From Helicobacter pylori oki112 (GTDB lineage: Bacteria; Campylobacterota; Campylobacteria; Campylobacterales; Helicobacteraceae): a stretch of 64,000 nucleotides of DNA. Of this stretch, positions 39,033 through 49,513 are shown in pieces (within the stretch, counting starts at the first letter, position 1; each line of letters opens with the position of its first letter). The stretch spans positions 1 to 64,000 of the forward strand of contig NZ_CP006821.1 in the NCBI RefSeq assembly GCF_000600085.1, read 5' to 3'. The notes beneath the pieces are model-generated. The model did not search any database and was not told the origin of the DNA. It was given only the letters and a program-made list of their open reading frames with translations. The translations under genes were made by a program, and so were the position numbers.

Positions 39033-40161
39033 GTGGCTTAAGGGGGCGGTTGTTTTTGTAGGGGGTTTTGCAACGATTACAACAATTTCTTTAGTCTATC
39101 ATCAAAAGCCAAAAGCCCCCTTAAATAACCAGCCTAGCCTTTTGAATGACGATGAGGTGAAATACCCCTTACAGGATTACACCTTCACTCAAAACCCACA
39201 GCCAACTAACACAGAAAGCTCCAAAGACGCTACCATCAAAGCCTTACAAGAACAGCTAAAAGCCGCTTTAAAAGCCCTAAACTCCAAAGAAATGAACCAC
39301 TCTAAAGAAGAAACTTTTACTAACCCTCCCATAGATTTAAAAGCAAACACAACCCCCCCTAAAAAAGACTTTTCTTCAAAGCAATTAGATTTACTAGCCG
39401 CTCGCATCACCCCCTTCAAACAAAGCCCTAAAAATTACGAAGAAAACCTGATTTTCCCCATGGATAACCCTAAGGGCATTGATGGTTTCACTAACCTTAA
39501 AGAAAAAGACATCGCTACTAATGAAAACAAGCTTTTACGCACCATTACAGCCGATAAAATGATACCCGCCTTTCTCATCACGCCCATTTCTAGCCAGATC
39601 GCTGGTAAAGTCATCGCGCAAGTGGAGAGCGATATTTTCGCTCACATGGGAAAAGCCGTTTTAATCCCCAAAGGCTCTAAAGTCATAGGCTATTACAGCA
39701 ACAATAACAAAATGGGCGAATACCGCTTGGATATTGTATGGAGTCGCATCATCACTCCCCATGGCATCAATATCATGCTCACTAACGCTAAGGGGGCGGA
39801 CATTAAAGGTTATAACGGCTTGGTGGGGGAATTGATTGAAAGGAATTTCCAACGCTATGGCGTGCCGTTACTGCTTTCTACGCTCACTAACGGCCTGTTG
39901 ATTGGGATCACTTCGGCTTTAAACAGCAGAGGCAATAAAGAAGGAGCCACCAATTTCTTTGGGGATTACCTCTTAATGCAATTGATGAGACAAAGCGGCA
40001 TGGGGATCAATCAAGTGGTCAATCAAATTTTAAGAGACAAGAGCAAAATCGCTCCTATTGTGGTGATTAGAGAGGGAAGTAGGGTCTTCATTTCGCCCAA
40101 TACTGACATCTTTTTCCCTATACCCAGAGAGAATGAAGTCATCGCTGAGTTTTTGAAGTGA
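39025..40161 (+). CDS. comB10: DNA uptake protein ComB10 (VirB10-like)
   Basis: 378 aa from the ATG at 39025, overlapping comB9 by 8 bases. One N-terminal membrane helix (GAVVFVGGFATITTISLVY), a Pro/Lys-rich periplasmic linker, then the VirB10 beta domain (SDIFAHMGKAVLIPKGSKVIG, YLLMQLMRQSG). Connects inner and outer membrane parts of the channel. Confidence 0.94.
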   Translation: MNKWLKGAVVFVGGFATITTISLVYHQKPKAPLNNQPSLLNDDEVKYPLQDYTFTQNPQPTNTESSKDATIKALQEQLKAALKALNSKEMNHSKEETFTNPPIDLKANTTPPKKDFSSKQLDLLAARITPFKQSPKNYEENLIFPMDNPKGIDGFTNLKEKDIATNENKLLRTITADKMIPAFLITPISSQIAGKVIAQVESDIFAHMGKAVLIPKGSKVIGYYSNNNKMGEYRLDIVWSRIITPHGINIMLTNAKGADIKGYNGLVGELIERNFQRYGVPLLLSTLTNGLLIGITSALNSRGNKEGATNFFGDYLLMQLMRQSGMGINQVVNQILRDKSKIAPIVVIREGSRVFISPNTDIFFPIPRENEVIAEFLK

Positions 40162-40186
40162 CTCAAAAATCCCAGATTAAAAACGC

Positions 40187-40192
40187 TATAAT
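40187..40192 (+). promoter_or_regulatory. Putative -10 element for the GDP-fucose genes
   Basis: TATAAT 39 bases before the manC ATG. Confidence 0.45.
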
Positions 40193-40230
40193 AACCCTAA
40201 AAAACAAAAGAGAGCCTGACAAGAAAACGC

Positions 40231-41649
40231 ATGAAAATTAAAAATATCTTACTGAGTGGGGGGAGCGGCAAGCGCTTATGGCCTTTAAGCCGTAGCCTAT
40301 ACCCTAAGCAATTTTTAAAGCTTTTTAACCATAAAAGCTTGTTTGAATTGAGTTTTAAAAGAAACGCTTCATTAGTAGATGAAACGCTCATTGTGTGCAA
40401 TGAAAAGCATTATTTTTTAGCCCTAGAAGAAATAGAGAATGAAATCAAAAACAAAAGCGTGGGTTTTTTATTAGAGAGCTTGAGTAAAAACACCGCTAAC
40501 GCCATTGCTTTGAGTGCTTTAATGAGTGAGAGGGAAGATTTGCTCATCGTTACGCCAAGCGATCATTTGATTAAAGATTTTCAAGCGTATGAAAATGCAA
40601 TCAAAAAAGCGATTAATTTAGCCCAAAAAGGCTTTTTAGTCACTTTTGGGGTGAGTATTGAAAAGCCCAACACGGAGTTTGGGTATATTGAAAGCCCTAA
40701 CGCTCTAGATGTCAAGCGATTCATTGAAAAGCCAAGCTTAGAAAAAGCGATAGAGTTTCAAAAAAGCGGGGGGTTTTATTTCAATAGCGGCATGTTTGTT
40801 TTCCAAGCGGGCGTTTTTTTAGACGAACTAAAAAAGCATGCCCCTACTATTTTAAAGGGGTGTGAAAGAGCGTTTGAATCTTTAGAAAACACGCATTTTT
40901 TTGAACAAAAGATCGCTCGTTTGAGCGAAAAGAGCATGCAAGATTTAGAAGATGTGAGCGTGGATATAGCGTTAATGCAACAAAGCCATAAAATCAAAAT
41001 GGTAGGATTAAACGCCAAATGGAGCGATTTAGGGAATTTTAACGCTCTTTTTGAAGAAGCGGCTAACGAGCCTAAAGAAAATGTCAGCTTGAATCAAACG
41101 CCTGTTTTTGCCAAAGAGAGCGAGAATAATTTAGTGTTTTCTCATAAAGTGAGCGCTCTTTTAGGCGTTGAGAATTTAGCGGTCATTGACACTAAAGACG
41201 CTCTTTTAGTCGCCCATAAAGATAAGGCTAAAGATTTAAAGGCTTTAGTGAGCGAGATAGAAACGCATAATCAAGAATTATTACAAACGCACACTAAAGT
41301 CTATCGCCCTTGGGGGAGTTATGAAGTCTTGCATGAGAGCGGTTGTTACAAGGTTAAGATTTTGGAAGTCAAACCAAACGCTAGGCTTTCTTTACAAAAG
41401 CATTTCCACAGGAGCGAACACTGGGTGGTGATTAGCGGGATGGCGAGCGTGGAATTGGATCATAAAATGTTTGAATTGCAAGCTAATGAGTCCACTTATA
41501 TCCCTAAAAACACCTTACACCGCCTGGCTAATTACGGCAAAATCCCTTTAATTATCATAGAAGTTCAAGTGGGCGAGTATGTCGGTGAAGACGATATTGT
41601 GCGGGTTGATGATGATTTTAGCAGACAAAATCAAAAAAATTTAATATAA
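40231..41649 (+). CDS. manC: Mannose-1-phosphate guanylyltransferase / mannose-6-phosphate isomerase
   Basis: 472 aa bifunctional enzyme. The N-terminal nucleotidyltransferase has LLSGGSGKRLWPLSRSLYPKQF and VKRFIEKPSLE. The C-terminal cupin isomerase has LSLQKHFHRSEHW and YIPKNTLHRL (metal His). It makes GDP-mannose, feeding gmd and fcl directly downstream to GDP-L-fucose for Lewis antigens on LPS. Often annotated algA/HP0043. Confidence 0.95.
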   Translation: MKIKNILLSGGSGKRLWPLSRSLYPKQFLKLFNHKSLFELSFKRNASLVDETLIVCNEKHYFLALEEIENEIKNKSVGFLLESLSKNTANAIALSALMSEREDLLIVTPSDHLIKDFQAYENAIKKAINLAQKGFLVTFGVSIEKPNTEFGYIESPNALDVKRFIEKPSLEKAIEFQKSGGFYFNSGMFVFQAGVFLDELKKHAPTILKGCERAFESLENTHFFEQKIARLSEKSMQDLEDVSVDIALMQQSHKIKMVGLNAKWSDLGNFNALFEEAANEPKENVSLNQTPVFAKESENNLVFSHKVSALLGVENLAVIDTKDALLVAHKDKAKDLKALVSEIETHNQELLQTHTKVYRPWGSYEVLHESGCYKVKILEVKPNARLSLQKHFHRSEHWVVISGMASVELDHKMFELQANESTYIPKNTLHRLANYGKIPLIIIEVQVGEYVGEDDIVRVDDDFSRQNQKNLI

Positions 41650-41658
41650 GGAACAATA

Positions 41659-42804
41659 ATGAAAGAAAAAATCGCTTTGATCACCGGGGTTACCGGGCAA
41701 GACGGGAGCTATCTGGCTGAATACTTGCTGAATTTGGGTTATGAAGTGCATGGGTTAAAAAGGCGTTCTTCTAGCATCAACACTTCTAGGATCGATCATC
41801 TGTATGAAGATTTGCACAGCGATCATAAAAGGCGTTTTTTCTTGCACTATGGGGATATGACCGATAGCTCTAACCTTATCCATTTAATCGCTACCACTAA
41901 GCCCACAGAAATTTATAATTTAGCCGCTCAAAGCCATGTGAAAGTTTCTTTTGAAACCCCCGAATACACCGCTAACGCTGATGGTATTGGCACGCTAAGG
42001 ATTTTAGAAGCCATGCGGATTTTAGGCTTAGAAAATAAAACACGATTCTATCAAGCCAGCACGAGCGAATTGTATGGCGAAGTCTTAGAAACCCCACAAA
42101 ATGAAAACACCCCCTTTAACCCACGAAGCCCCTATGCGGTCGCTAAAATGTATGCCTTTTACATCACCAAAAATTACAGAGAGGCTTACAACTTGTTTGC
42201 GGTTAATGGCATTCTTTTTAACCATGAGAGTAGGGTAAGGGGCGAAACTTTTGTAACCCGTAAAATCACACGAGCCGCTAGCGCGATAGCGTATAACTTA
42301 ACGGATTGCTTGTATTTAGGGAATTTAGACGCTAAAAGAGACTGGGGGCATGCCAAAGATTATGTGAAAATGATGCATTTAATGCTCCAAGCGCCCACTC
42401 CACAAGATTATGTGATCGCTACAGGAAAGACCACGAGCGTGCGCGATTTTGTGAAAATGAGCTTTGAATTTATCGGCATTGATCTAGAATTTCAAAATAC
42501 AGGGATTAAAGAAATCGGTTTGATTAAAAGCGTTGATGAAAACAGAGCGAACGCTTTACAATTGAATTTAAGCCATTTAAAAGCAGGCCAAATCGTGGTG
42601 CGCATAGACGAGTGCTATTTCAGGCCTACTGAAGTGGATTTGCTCTTAGGCGATCCCACTAAGGCTGAAAAAGAGCTGGGCTGGGTTAGGGAATACGATT
42701 TAAAAGAGTTGGTTAAGGACATGTTAGAATACGATTTAAAAGAATGCCAGAAAAACCTTTACTTGCAAGATGGGGGCTATATTTTAAGGAATTTTTATGA
42801 ATGA
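41659..42804 (+). CDS. gmd: GDP-mannose 4,6-dehydratase
   Basis: 381 aa SDR enzyme. NADP loop [15 protein letters not shown], the [17 protein letters not shown] segment, catalytic Tyr/Lys in [11 protein letters not shown], and [17 protein letters not shown]. Second step to GDP-fucose. Overlaps fcl by 8 bases. Confidence 0.97.
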   Translation: MKEKIALITGVTGQDGSYLAEYLLNLGYEVHGLKRRSSSINTSRIDHLYEDLHSDHKRRFFLHYGDMTDSSNLIHLIATTKPTEIYNLAAQSHVKVSFETPEYTANADGIGTLRILEAMRILGLENKTRFYQASTSELYGEVLETPQNENTPFNPRSPYAVAKMYAFYITKNYREAYNLFAVNGILFNHESRVRGETFVTRKITRAASAIAYNLTDCLYLGNLDAKRDWGHAKDYVKMMHLMLQAPTPQDYVIATGKTTSVRDFVKMSFEFIGIDLEFQNTGIKEIGLIKSVDENRANALQLNLSHLKAGQIVVRIDECYFRPTEVDLLLGDPTKAEKELGWVREYDLKELVKDMLEYDLKECQKNLYLQDGGYILRNFYE

Positions 42805-43729
42805 GATTATTTTAATCACCGGCGCCTATGGCATGGTGGGGCAGAACACGGCGTTGTATTTTAAAAAAAATAAGCCTGATGTTACTCTACTCACCCCTAA
42901 AAAGAGCGAATTGTATTTGTTGGATAAAGACAACGTTCAAGCTTATTTGAAAGAATACAAGCCTACAGGCATTATCCATTGCGCCGGGAGAGTGGGGGGC
43001 ATTGTCGCTAACATGAACGATCTTTCAACTTACATGGTTGAGAATTTACTCATGGGCTTGTACCTTTTTTCTAGCGCTCTAGATTTGGGCGTGAAAAAAG
43101 CCATTAATCTGGCGAGCTCTTGCGCTTATCCTAAATACGCCCCTAACCCTTTAAAAGAGAGCGATTTATTGAACGGCTCTTTAGAGCCAACGAATGAAGG
43201 CTACGCTTTAGCCAAACTCTCTGTGATGAAGTATTGCGAGTATGTGAGCGCTGAAAAAGGCGTTTTTTATAAAACTTTAGTGCCTTGCAACCTTTATGGC
43301 GAGTTTGACAAGTTTGAAGAAAAAATAGCGCACATGATACCAGGGCTTATCGCTAGGATGCACGCCGCTAAATTAAAAAATGAAAAAAATTTTGCGATGT
43401 GGGGCGATGGCACGGCCAGAAGAGAATATCTAAACGCTAAAGATTTAGCCAGATTCATCGCTCTCGCTTATGAGAGTATCGCTCAAATCCCTAGCGTGAT
43501 GAATGTTGGCTCTGGAGTGGATTACAGCATTGAAGAGTATTATGAAATGGTCGCTCAGGTTTTAGACTATAAGGGCGTGTTTGTTAAGGATTTATCCAAA
43601 CCAGTGGGCATGCAACAAAAGCTTATGGATATTTCCAAACAAAAGGCTTTAAAATGGGAATTGGAAATCCCTTTAGAGCAGGGCATCAAAGAAGCTTATG
43701 AGTATTATTTGAAGCTTTTAGAGGTTTGA
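42797..43729 (+). CDS. fcl: GDP-L-fucose synthase
   Basis: 310 aa SDR enzyme (also wcaG). NADP loop [10 protein letters not shown], catalytic Ser-Cys stretch [15 protein letters not shown], and Tyr/Lys in [15 protein letters not shown]. Epimerises and reduces the keto intermediate to GDP-L-fucose. Last gene of the three-gene set. Confidence 0.96.
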   Translation: MNEIILITGAYGMVGQNTALYFKKNKPDVTLLTPKKSELYLLDKDNVQAYLKEYKPTGIIHCAGRVGGIVANMNDLSTYMVENLLMGLYLFSSALDLGVKKAINLASSCAYPKYAPNPLKESDLLNGSLEPTNEGYALAKLSVMKYCEYVSAEKGVFYKTLVPCNLYGEFDKFEEKIAHMIPGLIARMHAAKLKNEKNFAMWGDGTARREYLNAKDLARFIALAYESIAQIPSVMNVGSGVDYSIEEYYEMVAQVLDYKGVFVKDLSKPVGMQQKLMDISKQKALKWELEIPLEQGIKEAYEYYLKLLEV

Positions 43730-44042
43730 AATAAAATCAAGGCTCTTATGGGGCTATAAAAACGCTCCGCTATTAGGCGTCAGGCTAGCGGTAGTTGCGA
43801 TATTGTGATTATAGATTAACTTCAAACAAGCTTGAGCCATTAAAAAGGGGTTTGGTCGCTTCGCTCTCAATTTCAAGTGCTTTTTATCATCAATATCAAG
43901 CTCGCTTTTTTTGTAACACCCACCATAAAACCCTTTTGTTGTAAGTTTTCTCAAATAGATTGAGTATAGTAGACTTAGACTTAGCTTAGGTGATCTCTAA
44001 AAAATTTTTAGAGGGCAAAGGCGTAGGGTTTTAAAAAGCGCC
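43730..44042. other. Spacer between fcl and hypE
   Basis: 313 bases. A 66-codon minus-strand frame (43754-43954) is open, but I see no Shine-Dalgarno or family, and the fragment (…[15 protein letters not shown]…) looks like a degraded or repeated remnant. Convergent ends of fcl and hypE; no clear terminator. Confidence 0.5.
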
Positions 44043-45041
44043 TTAGCAAATCCTAGGCAATAATTCGCCTTCTGGCGTCTCTAAAATCCTTTCAAAACCC
44101 CATGCGTTCTTTAAAACCACGCTAGGATAGGGGTTTTCAAGCACTTCGCCAATCACGCAAGCGTTTTTAGCTTTTTCGTTACTTTTTAAAATTTCTAAGG
44201 CTTTAGGGGCGTCTTTTTGATTGAGCGCTAAAACAAACACCCCCTCATTGGCTAGTGCGTAGGGTTCTAGCCCTAAAATCTCACAAATCCCTTTCGTTTC
44301 TTCTTTTAAGGGGATTTTTTCTTCTTCTATAACGATTTTCACTCTGGAGCTGTTCGCCCATTCATTCAGCACGCTCGCTAACCCGCCCCTAGTCGCATCT
44401 CTTAAAGCATGAATTTTGAGATCGCTTAAAAATAGGGGTTTTAATAAGGGATAGAGCAGCTGGCAATCGCTTTGAAGATTGGTTTTAAGCTTGATTTCAT
44501 GACGCATCGCAAACAAGCTTGCCCCATGATTGGCGATAGTGTCGCTTATGATAATGGCTTGGCCTTGTTTTAAATGGCGCGAAGAAATCCCTGGCTTGAT
44601 GATTTTACCAATACAGGTTGTGTTGATAAAAAGCTTATCCACGCTCCCCTTTGGCACGACTTTAGTGTCTAGGGAGAGGAGTTTCAGGTTGGCTTTAAAC
44701 AATTCTTTTTGTATGGATTGTAAAATTTGTTTTAAGAGAGAAATTTCTAAGCCTTCTTCTAAAATAAAACCCATATTCAAATACAAAGGTTCGCCCCCTT
44801 GCACGCTCACGTCATTCGCGCTCCCGCAAACGCAAAGCTTGCCTATATCGCCCCCATTAAAAATCAAGGGCGTGATGACAAAACTATCCGTGCTTGTGCA
44901 ATATTCCCCACTAGCTTTAAATGTGGGGGCGTCTTCATCAAACGCAACGATAAATTCTTTTAAATAGGGCATAAAGACTCGCTCAATTAAAGCGTTTGTT
45001 TCTTTCCCTCCGTTCCCGCATGCTAGAGTTACGCTATCCAT
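44043..45041 (-). CDS. hypE: Hydrogenase maturation protein HypE
   Basis: 332 aa. Receives a carbamoyl group from HypF on its C-terminal Cys and dehydrates it to the cyanide ligand of NiFe hydrogenase. The required C-terminal PRIC is present, as are the AIR-synthase-like motifs ACGNGGKETNALI, GGDIGKLCVCGSANDV and LRDATRGGLASVLNEWA. Ten bases after hypF. Confidence 0.96.
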   Translation of the reverse strand: MDSVTLACGNGGKETNALIERVFMPYLKEFIVAFDEDAPTFKASGEYCTSTDSFVITPLIFNGGDIGKLCVCGSANDVSVQGGEPLYLNMGFILEEGLEISLLKQILQSIQKELFKANLKLLSLDTKVVPKGSVDKLFINTTCIGKIIKPGISSRHLKQGQAIIISDTIANHGASLFAMRHEIKLKTNLQSDCQLLYPLLKPLFLSDLKIHALRDATRGGLASVLNEWANSSRVKIVIEEEKIPLKEETKGICEILGLEPYALANEGVFVLALNQKDAPKALEILKSNEKAKNACVIGEVLENPYPSVVLKNAWGFERILETPEGELLPRIC

Positions 45042-45051
45042 TTTTATCCTT

Positions 45052-47361
45052 TTATCCTTTTTTGATGATTGTAGGGTTGAAATACGCCATTAAGGCTTGA
45101 CCGATAGGGATACTGCTATCGTTAGGGGGGAAATGCTTGTGGAAAAAATACTGCCTCTTTAGCTCTCTCAATCGTTTGGCTAATTGTTCGCATAATAATT
45201 GGTTGCAAAACACGCCCCCACTGCACACCACCACATGCTCTTTAAAAGGCGCGATTAAAGCGGTAATGATTTCTACTAGGCTGTTAAAAAATTTCTTAGC
45301 GATGCGTTCAGGCTCTAAAACGCCCAAATCCTTTTCAAACGCTTGATAAAATTCTTTTAAACACACCACGCTGTTTTTGATTTTAAAAGGGTAAAAAGCG
45401 ATCTCATCGCTTTGTAAGGCTAGATTTTCTAAAACCTGCCCGCTCTCTGCTTCAAAACTAATCGTTCCTGTTAAACCCAAACTAAACGCTACTATATCAA
45501 ACAAACGCCCTATGGAATTGGTGGCGATGCTTTGAATTTTTTTGTCATGCATTTGTTGGAAAATTTCTAATTCGTCTTCTTTAAAATGCTTTTGAACGCG
45601 TTTTAAAAGCTTGTTGAGTTGGTGTTTTAAAGCGATTTCTAAAACCAGGCGTTTAGGCTCTTTGATCGCTTTTTGCCCCCCCAAAAGCCAAAATTCTTCA
45701 AACCTGGCCATCTCTTCAATGCGTTCCAAATCCCCCACAAAACACTCCGCCCCATAAATCTTATTTTCATAAGCCCCACTCCCATCCCAGACAATGCCTA
45801 TAAAAGGGTGATTTAAATGCGGATCTTGTAATAATGCGTCTAAAACGCTCGCTAAAAAGTGGGCATGGTGGTGCTGGACTTGCAACAAGGGCGTATTAAG
45901 TTCAAAAGCTATTTTAGTGGTGGTATAATTTTTATGCTTATCGCAAGCTAAGAGCGTGGGTTTAAAATCATAGGTTTTTAAGAAAAAATTCAAAGTTTCT
46001 TTAAAGTGTTTTTCATTTTCTAAAACGCTCAAATCCCCACAAAAAGGCGAGAGTAACAAGGTAGAAGTTTCACTATCCAATAAACTAAAATACCCTTTTT
46101 GCTCCGCTCCAAGCGCTAAAATCTTTTTGGGCGGATGGTTAGAGCGTTTAGGCAAAGTGAGATAAAGAGGGGCAAACCCCCTAGCCAAACGCATGGGGCG
46201 AATGGCGTTGTCTATGCATTGTGCGATGCTGTCATCAATCCTATGGATGATAGCGCGATTGTGCGTGAGCTTAAAATCAAAAATGAAACTCAAGGCGTCA
46301 ATCTCAGCCTCATCGCTCGCTAAAGGGAGGGAGCTGAAATTCGCGCTCGTGAATATAATAGGGAAATCCAATAAATCCAGCAATAAAGCATGCAAAGGGG
46401 TATAGGGCAAGATGACGCCATAAAAGGGGGAGTTTTTGGCGATATTAGGGGCTAATTGCGTGTTCGGTTTTTTACGCGCTAAAAGAATGGGGGCACTTGT
46501 AGAATTCAAGCTCTCGCATTCTAACGCGTTCAAAAACGCATGCTGTTTGGCTGTGTTCAAATCTTTAAACATGAGCGCGAAAGGCTTTAAGGGGCGGTTT
46601 TTTAAAAGCCGTAATCTTTCTATGGTTTGAAAATTCCTCGCATCGCACAAGAGAGCAAAGCCTCCCAAACCTTTAAGAGCGATGATTTTACCCCTTTGAA
46701 GGTCTTTAGCGCATTCTAAAAGAGCGTCATCATTTTTGAATCGCTTGTAATTGAGCGCGATACCGCACTTTTTGCAGCTGATGCCTTGAATGTGGAAGCG
46801 CTTATTGGTGGGGTCTTGATAGGTAGAAGTGCAAAATTCACAGAGTTTGAAAGGTTTTAAGGCGGAGTTTCCTCTGTCATAGGGCAAGGCGTTTAAAAGG
46901 CTGTATCTCGCCCCGCACTTCGCGCAAGAATTGAAAGCGTAATGAAAATAGGGGGAGTTTTTATCTCTGATCTCGCGCAAGCAATCCTTGCACACGCCTA
47001 AATCTTTAGGGATTTGGCTGAGCAGATTTAAGGGGTGGTTCTTGCTTTCTAAAATCCTAAAATCATTGAAATGAAGCGCCTTATCATAAGGGCTAATAAT
47101 GATTTTTTCAACCAACGCTAAAGGGGGCAATCCTTTTTTGAGAGCGTTTAAAAAAGACTCTGTTTTATGAGCGGGTAAGATGATTTCTAAAGCCGCTTGG
47201 GCGTTACGCACAAAGCCTACAAGCTCTAATTTTTGAGCCAGGGTATAAACAAAAGGGCGCATGCCCACGCCTTGAACCACGCCAAAAAGCGTGATTTTAT
47301 TCAATAAAGTTGCATCGTTACACAATGCAAACTTCCATGCTGTTTGATTAAAGTGTTGCAA
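45052..47361 (-). CDS. hypF: Hydrogenase maturation carbamoyltransferase HypF
   Basis: 769 aa if the ATG at 47361 is used, which overlaps aguA by 61 bases. A TTG at 47304, inside the aguA stop (TTGA), would give 750 residues, the more usual family length and start. Domains: acylphosphatase-like (LFGVVQGVGMRPFVY), two zinc-finger pairs (CKDC..CAKC, CEFC..CKKC), YrdC-like, and a C-terminal carbamoyl-transfer domain (VQHHHAHFLASVLDA, CSGGVFCNQLL). Makes carbamoyl-AMP for HypE. Confidence 0.95.
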   Translation of the reverse strand: MQHFNQTAWKFALCNDATLLNKITLFGVVQGVGMRPFVYTLAQKLELVGFVRNAQAALEIILPAHKTESFLNALKKGLPPLALVEKIIISPYDKALHFNDFRILESKNHPLNLLSQIPKDLGVCKDCLREIRDKNSPYFHYAFNSCAKCGARYSLLNALPYDRGNSALKPFKLCEFCTSTYQDPTNKRFHIQGISCKKCGIALNYKRFKNDDALLECAKDLQRGKIIALKGLGGFALLCDARNFQTIERLRLLKNRPLKPFALMFKDLNTAKQHAFLNALECESLNSTSAPILLARKKPNTQLAPNIAKNSPFYGVILPYTPLHALLLDLLDFPIIFTSANFSSLPLASDEAEIDALSFIFDFKLTHNRAIIHRIDDSIAQCIDNAIRPMRLARGFAPLYLTLPKRSNHPPKKILALGAEQKGYFSLLDSETSTLLLSPFCGDLSVLENEKHFKETLNFFLKTYDFKPTLLACDKHKNYTTTKIAFELNTPLLQVQHHHAHFLASVLDALLQDPHLNHPFIGIVWDGSGAYENKIYGAECFVGDLERIEEMARFEEFWLLGGQKAIKEPKRLVLEIALKHQLNKLLKRVQKHFKEDELEIFQQMHDKKIQSIATNSIGRLFDIVAFSLGLTGTISFEAESGQVLENLALQSDEIAFYPFKIKNSVVCLKEFYQAFEKDLGVLEPERIAKKFFNSLVEIITALIAPFKEHVVVCSGGVFCNQLLCEQLAKRLRELKRQYFFHKHFPPNDSSIPIGQALMAYFNPTIIKKG

Positions 47362-48293
47362 TCAACCCCTATCACCTCTAAGGGCGTGTGTTGTTTTAAG
47401 GTTTCTAAAATGAGTGCGTCTTTAGGGTCGTTGTAGGTTGGCACAATAAGAGCGTTATTGCACAATAAAAAATTCACATAAGTCGCCGGCAAGCGTTGTT
47501 GGTTTTCATCAAAAATGGCTTTAGGGATTTCTAGGGGGATGAGTTTATAAGGCGTGCCGTCTAGTTTTTTAAAGGTTTTTAATTCTTCTTGCATTTTTTT
47601 TAAGGCTGTGTAATGCTCATCGTTTTTATCCTCGCATGCGCTATAAACAATAGTGTCTTTATCTAAAAAGCGAGCGAGCGTGTCGGTATGGCTATCCGTG
47701 TCATCGCCCTTTAAATAGCCGTAAGAATACCACAGCACTTGTTTAGCCCCTAATTCCTTTTTAAGCATGTTCTCTATTTCATTTTGATTCAAATGGGGGT
47801 TACGATTTTTTTCTAACAGGCATTGGGTGTTGGTTAAAACGCTCCCAGCCCCATCGCTTTCTACGCTCCCACCTTCTAAAATATAGGGCATCGTTTTTAA
47901 AGGGTGTTTTAAAAACCCTAAACTTTTGAGTTTGAAATTCACCTGATTGTCTAAATTGGACGGGTATTTTAACCCCCAGCCATTAAAACCAAAATCCAAG
48001 CACTCTAAAACGCCCTGATTTTCAATACTGATCGCTCCAAAATCCCTAGCCCATGTGTCGTTAGTATCGACCTTTGCGATCTCTACGCCCGGTAAGTTTT
48101 TAAGCATTTCATAGCCGATAGTATCGTTATTATGGACGCACACTAGCACTTTAGCGTGTTTGGCTATGGTTTGAATGATGTTTAAAAAGCTCTCTCTGGC
48201 TTCTTTGATGCAATACGCCCAATCGCCAAACTCATGGGGGAACGCCATTAAAATCGCTTGGATTTTTTCAAACTCCGCTAACATTCTTTTCAT
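47301..48293 (-). CDS. aguA: Agmatine deiminase (peptidyl-arginine deiminase family)
   Basis: 330 aa. Hydrolyses agmatine to N-carbamoylputrescine. Motifs: DTNDTWARDFGAISIE, YILEGGSVESDGAGSVLTN, LKGDDTDSHTDTLARFL, and the catalytic Cys in HGSLHCVTMQ near the end. First gene of the aguA-hypF-hypE minus-strand run. Confidence 0.94.
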   Translation of the reverse strand: MKRMLAEFEKIQAILMAFPHEFGDWAYCIKEARESFLNIIQTIAKHAKVLVCVHNNDTIGYEMLKNLPGVEIAKVDTNDTWARDFGAISIENQGVLECLDFGFNGWGLKYPSNLDNQVNFKLKSLGFLKHPLKTMPYILEGGSVESDGAGSVLTNTQCLLEKNRNPHLNQNEIENMLKKELGAKQVLWYSYGYLKGDDTDSHTDTLARFLDKDTIVYSACEDKNDEHYTALKKMQEELKTFKKLDGTPYKLIPLEIPKAIFDENQQRLPATYVNFLLCNNALIVPTYNDPKDALILETLKQHTPLEVIGVDCNTLIKQHGSLHCVTMQLY

Positions 48294-48344
48294 TCAAAAT
48301 ATCCTTTTAAATAACTATAACACAATCTCATTCAAATCGCGTTT

Positions 48345-48617
48345 TTAAAACAGATTCAAACGCTTTTGTGCGGTTTGAAAATATTCTTTTTCTAACTCTA
48401 TACCGATAAAATTCCGTTCTAAATTTTTGCACGCTAAGCCGGTAGTGCCGCTCCCCATGAAAAGATCTAGAACGATGTCATTAGGGTTTGTGTGGATGGA
48501 AATGATTTTTTCCATTAAGGCTAGGCTTTTTTGCGTGGGGTGTTTGGTCTTTTCAATTCCGCTCACCACAGGGCTTTTTAAAATCAAGGGTCGTAAATAT
48601 TTTTCATTTTTGGGTTT
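48345..48617 (-). pseudogene. 3' fragment of an N6-adenine methyltransferase (M1.HpyAVI-like)
   Basis: About 90 residues of a beta-class methyltransferase C-terminus: KPKNEKYLRPLILKSPVVSG, EKTKHPTQKS and the SAM-binding DLFMGSGTTGLACKN with GIELEKEYF. The catalytic DPPY region and the N-terminal ~140 residues are gone. The similarity begins at a sharp edge near 48612-48617, where the oppositely directed EcoRI-type fragment begins. In strain 26695 this is HP0050, directed against GAGG (memory of the family). The gene cannot work as it stands. Confidence 0.82.
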
Positions 48618-49503
48618 ATATGCAATTGGTAGATATAGAAAATGAGTTGCAATACTATAAACAACATTTTAAAAATAAAGTTGTTTTTTGTAATTGTGAT
48701 GATGCAAGGGTGAGTAATTTTTTTAAATACTTCTTTGTTCATTTTCAAGAACTAGGGCTTAAAAAATTGATTTCTGCTTGTTATGTGGTTAGTGGTAGCA
48801 ACCAAAACTCAAAAGGATTTTATTGCAAATATGAAGGGAAAAAGGATTGGCAAACAACCATTAATGAGCTGAATTTTTTCAAAGGAGATGGTGATTTTCG
48901 CAGTAAGGAGAGCATTCAGTTGTTAAAAGAAGCAGATATTGTAGTAACTAATCCACCTTTTTCACTTTTTAGAGAGTTTGTAGCGCAATTGATCGAACAC
49001 AACAAGAAATTTTTGATTATTGGGAATATCAATGCAATTACATACAAAAACATCTTTACTCTAATTAAAAACAATAAAGCATGGTTAGGCATGCATCTTG
49101 GTCGAGGGATTTCAAGTTTTATTGTTCCACGACATTATGAACTTTATGGCACAGAAACCAAAATTGATAGCTTAGGCAATCGCTTAATCTCTCCTAATAA
49201 TTGTTTATGGCTTACAAATTTGGATTATAAAAAAGGCATGAGATATTACCACTCACAAAGAAATACGATAAAAATAAGTATGAGCTATACGATAATTTTG
49301 ATGGAATTAATGTGAATAGAACCATAGATATACCTTTGGACTATAGGGGTTCTATGGGAGTCCCTATAACTTTTTTACACAAGTTTAACCCTAAACAGTT
49401 TGAGATTATTGGTTTTAGGAAGGGAAATGACGGCAAGGATTTGTCCGTGAATGGTAAATGCCCCTATTTTAGAGTTTTAATTAGACATAAAAAAGATTAC
49501 TAA
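48614..49503 (+). pseudogene. EcoRI-type adenine methyltransferase, 5'-truncated and frameshifted
   Basis: The first frame (from VYMQLVDIENEL) carries HFKNKVVFCNCDDARVSNFF and the catalytic VVTNPPFSLFREF of the EcoRI-methylase family. About 20 residues that normally precede the start of similarity (DEFYTQL-like) are missing. The frame goes wrong near an A6 run at 49229-49234. With A7 it would read KKRHEILPLTKKYDKNKYELYD and join the frame ending IRHKKDY at 49503. Both faults point to an inactive remnant. Confidence 0.8.
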
Positions 49504-49513
49504 AGGTGTATTC

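Noticed and set aside
43754..43954. 66-codon minus-strand frame after fcl
   Set aside because: No ribosome site or domain; more likely a remnant or repeated spacer sequence.
48620..49315. The 231-codon frame as an intact adenine methylase
   Set aside because: N-terminal residues are missing and the frame leaves the conserved sequence at an A6 run.
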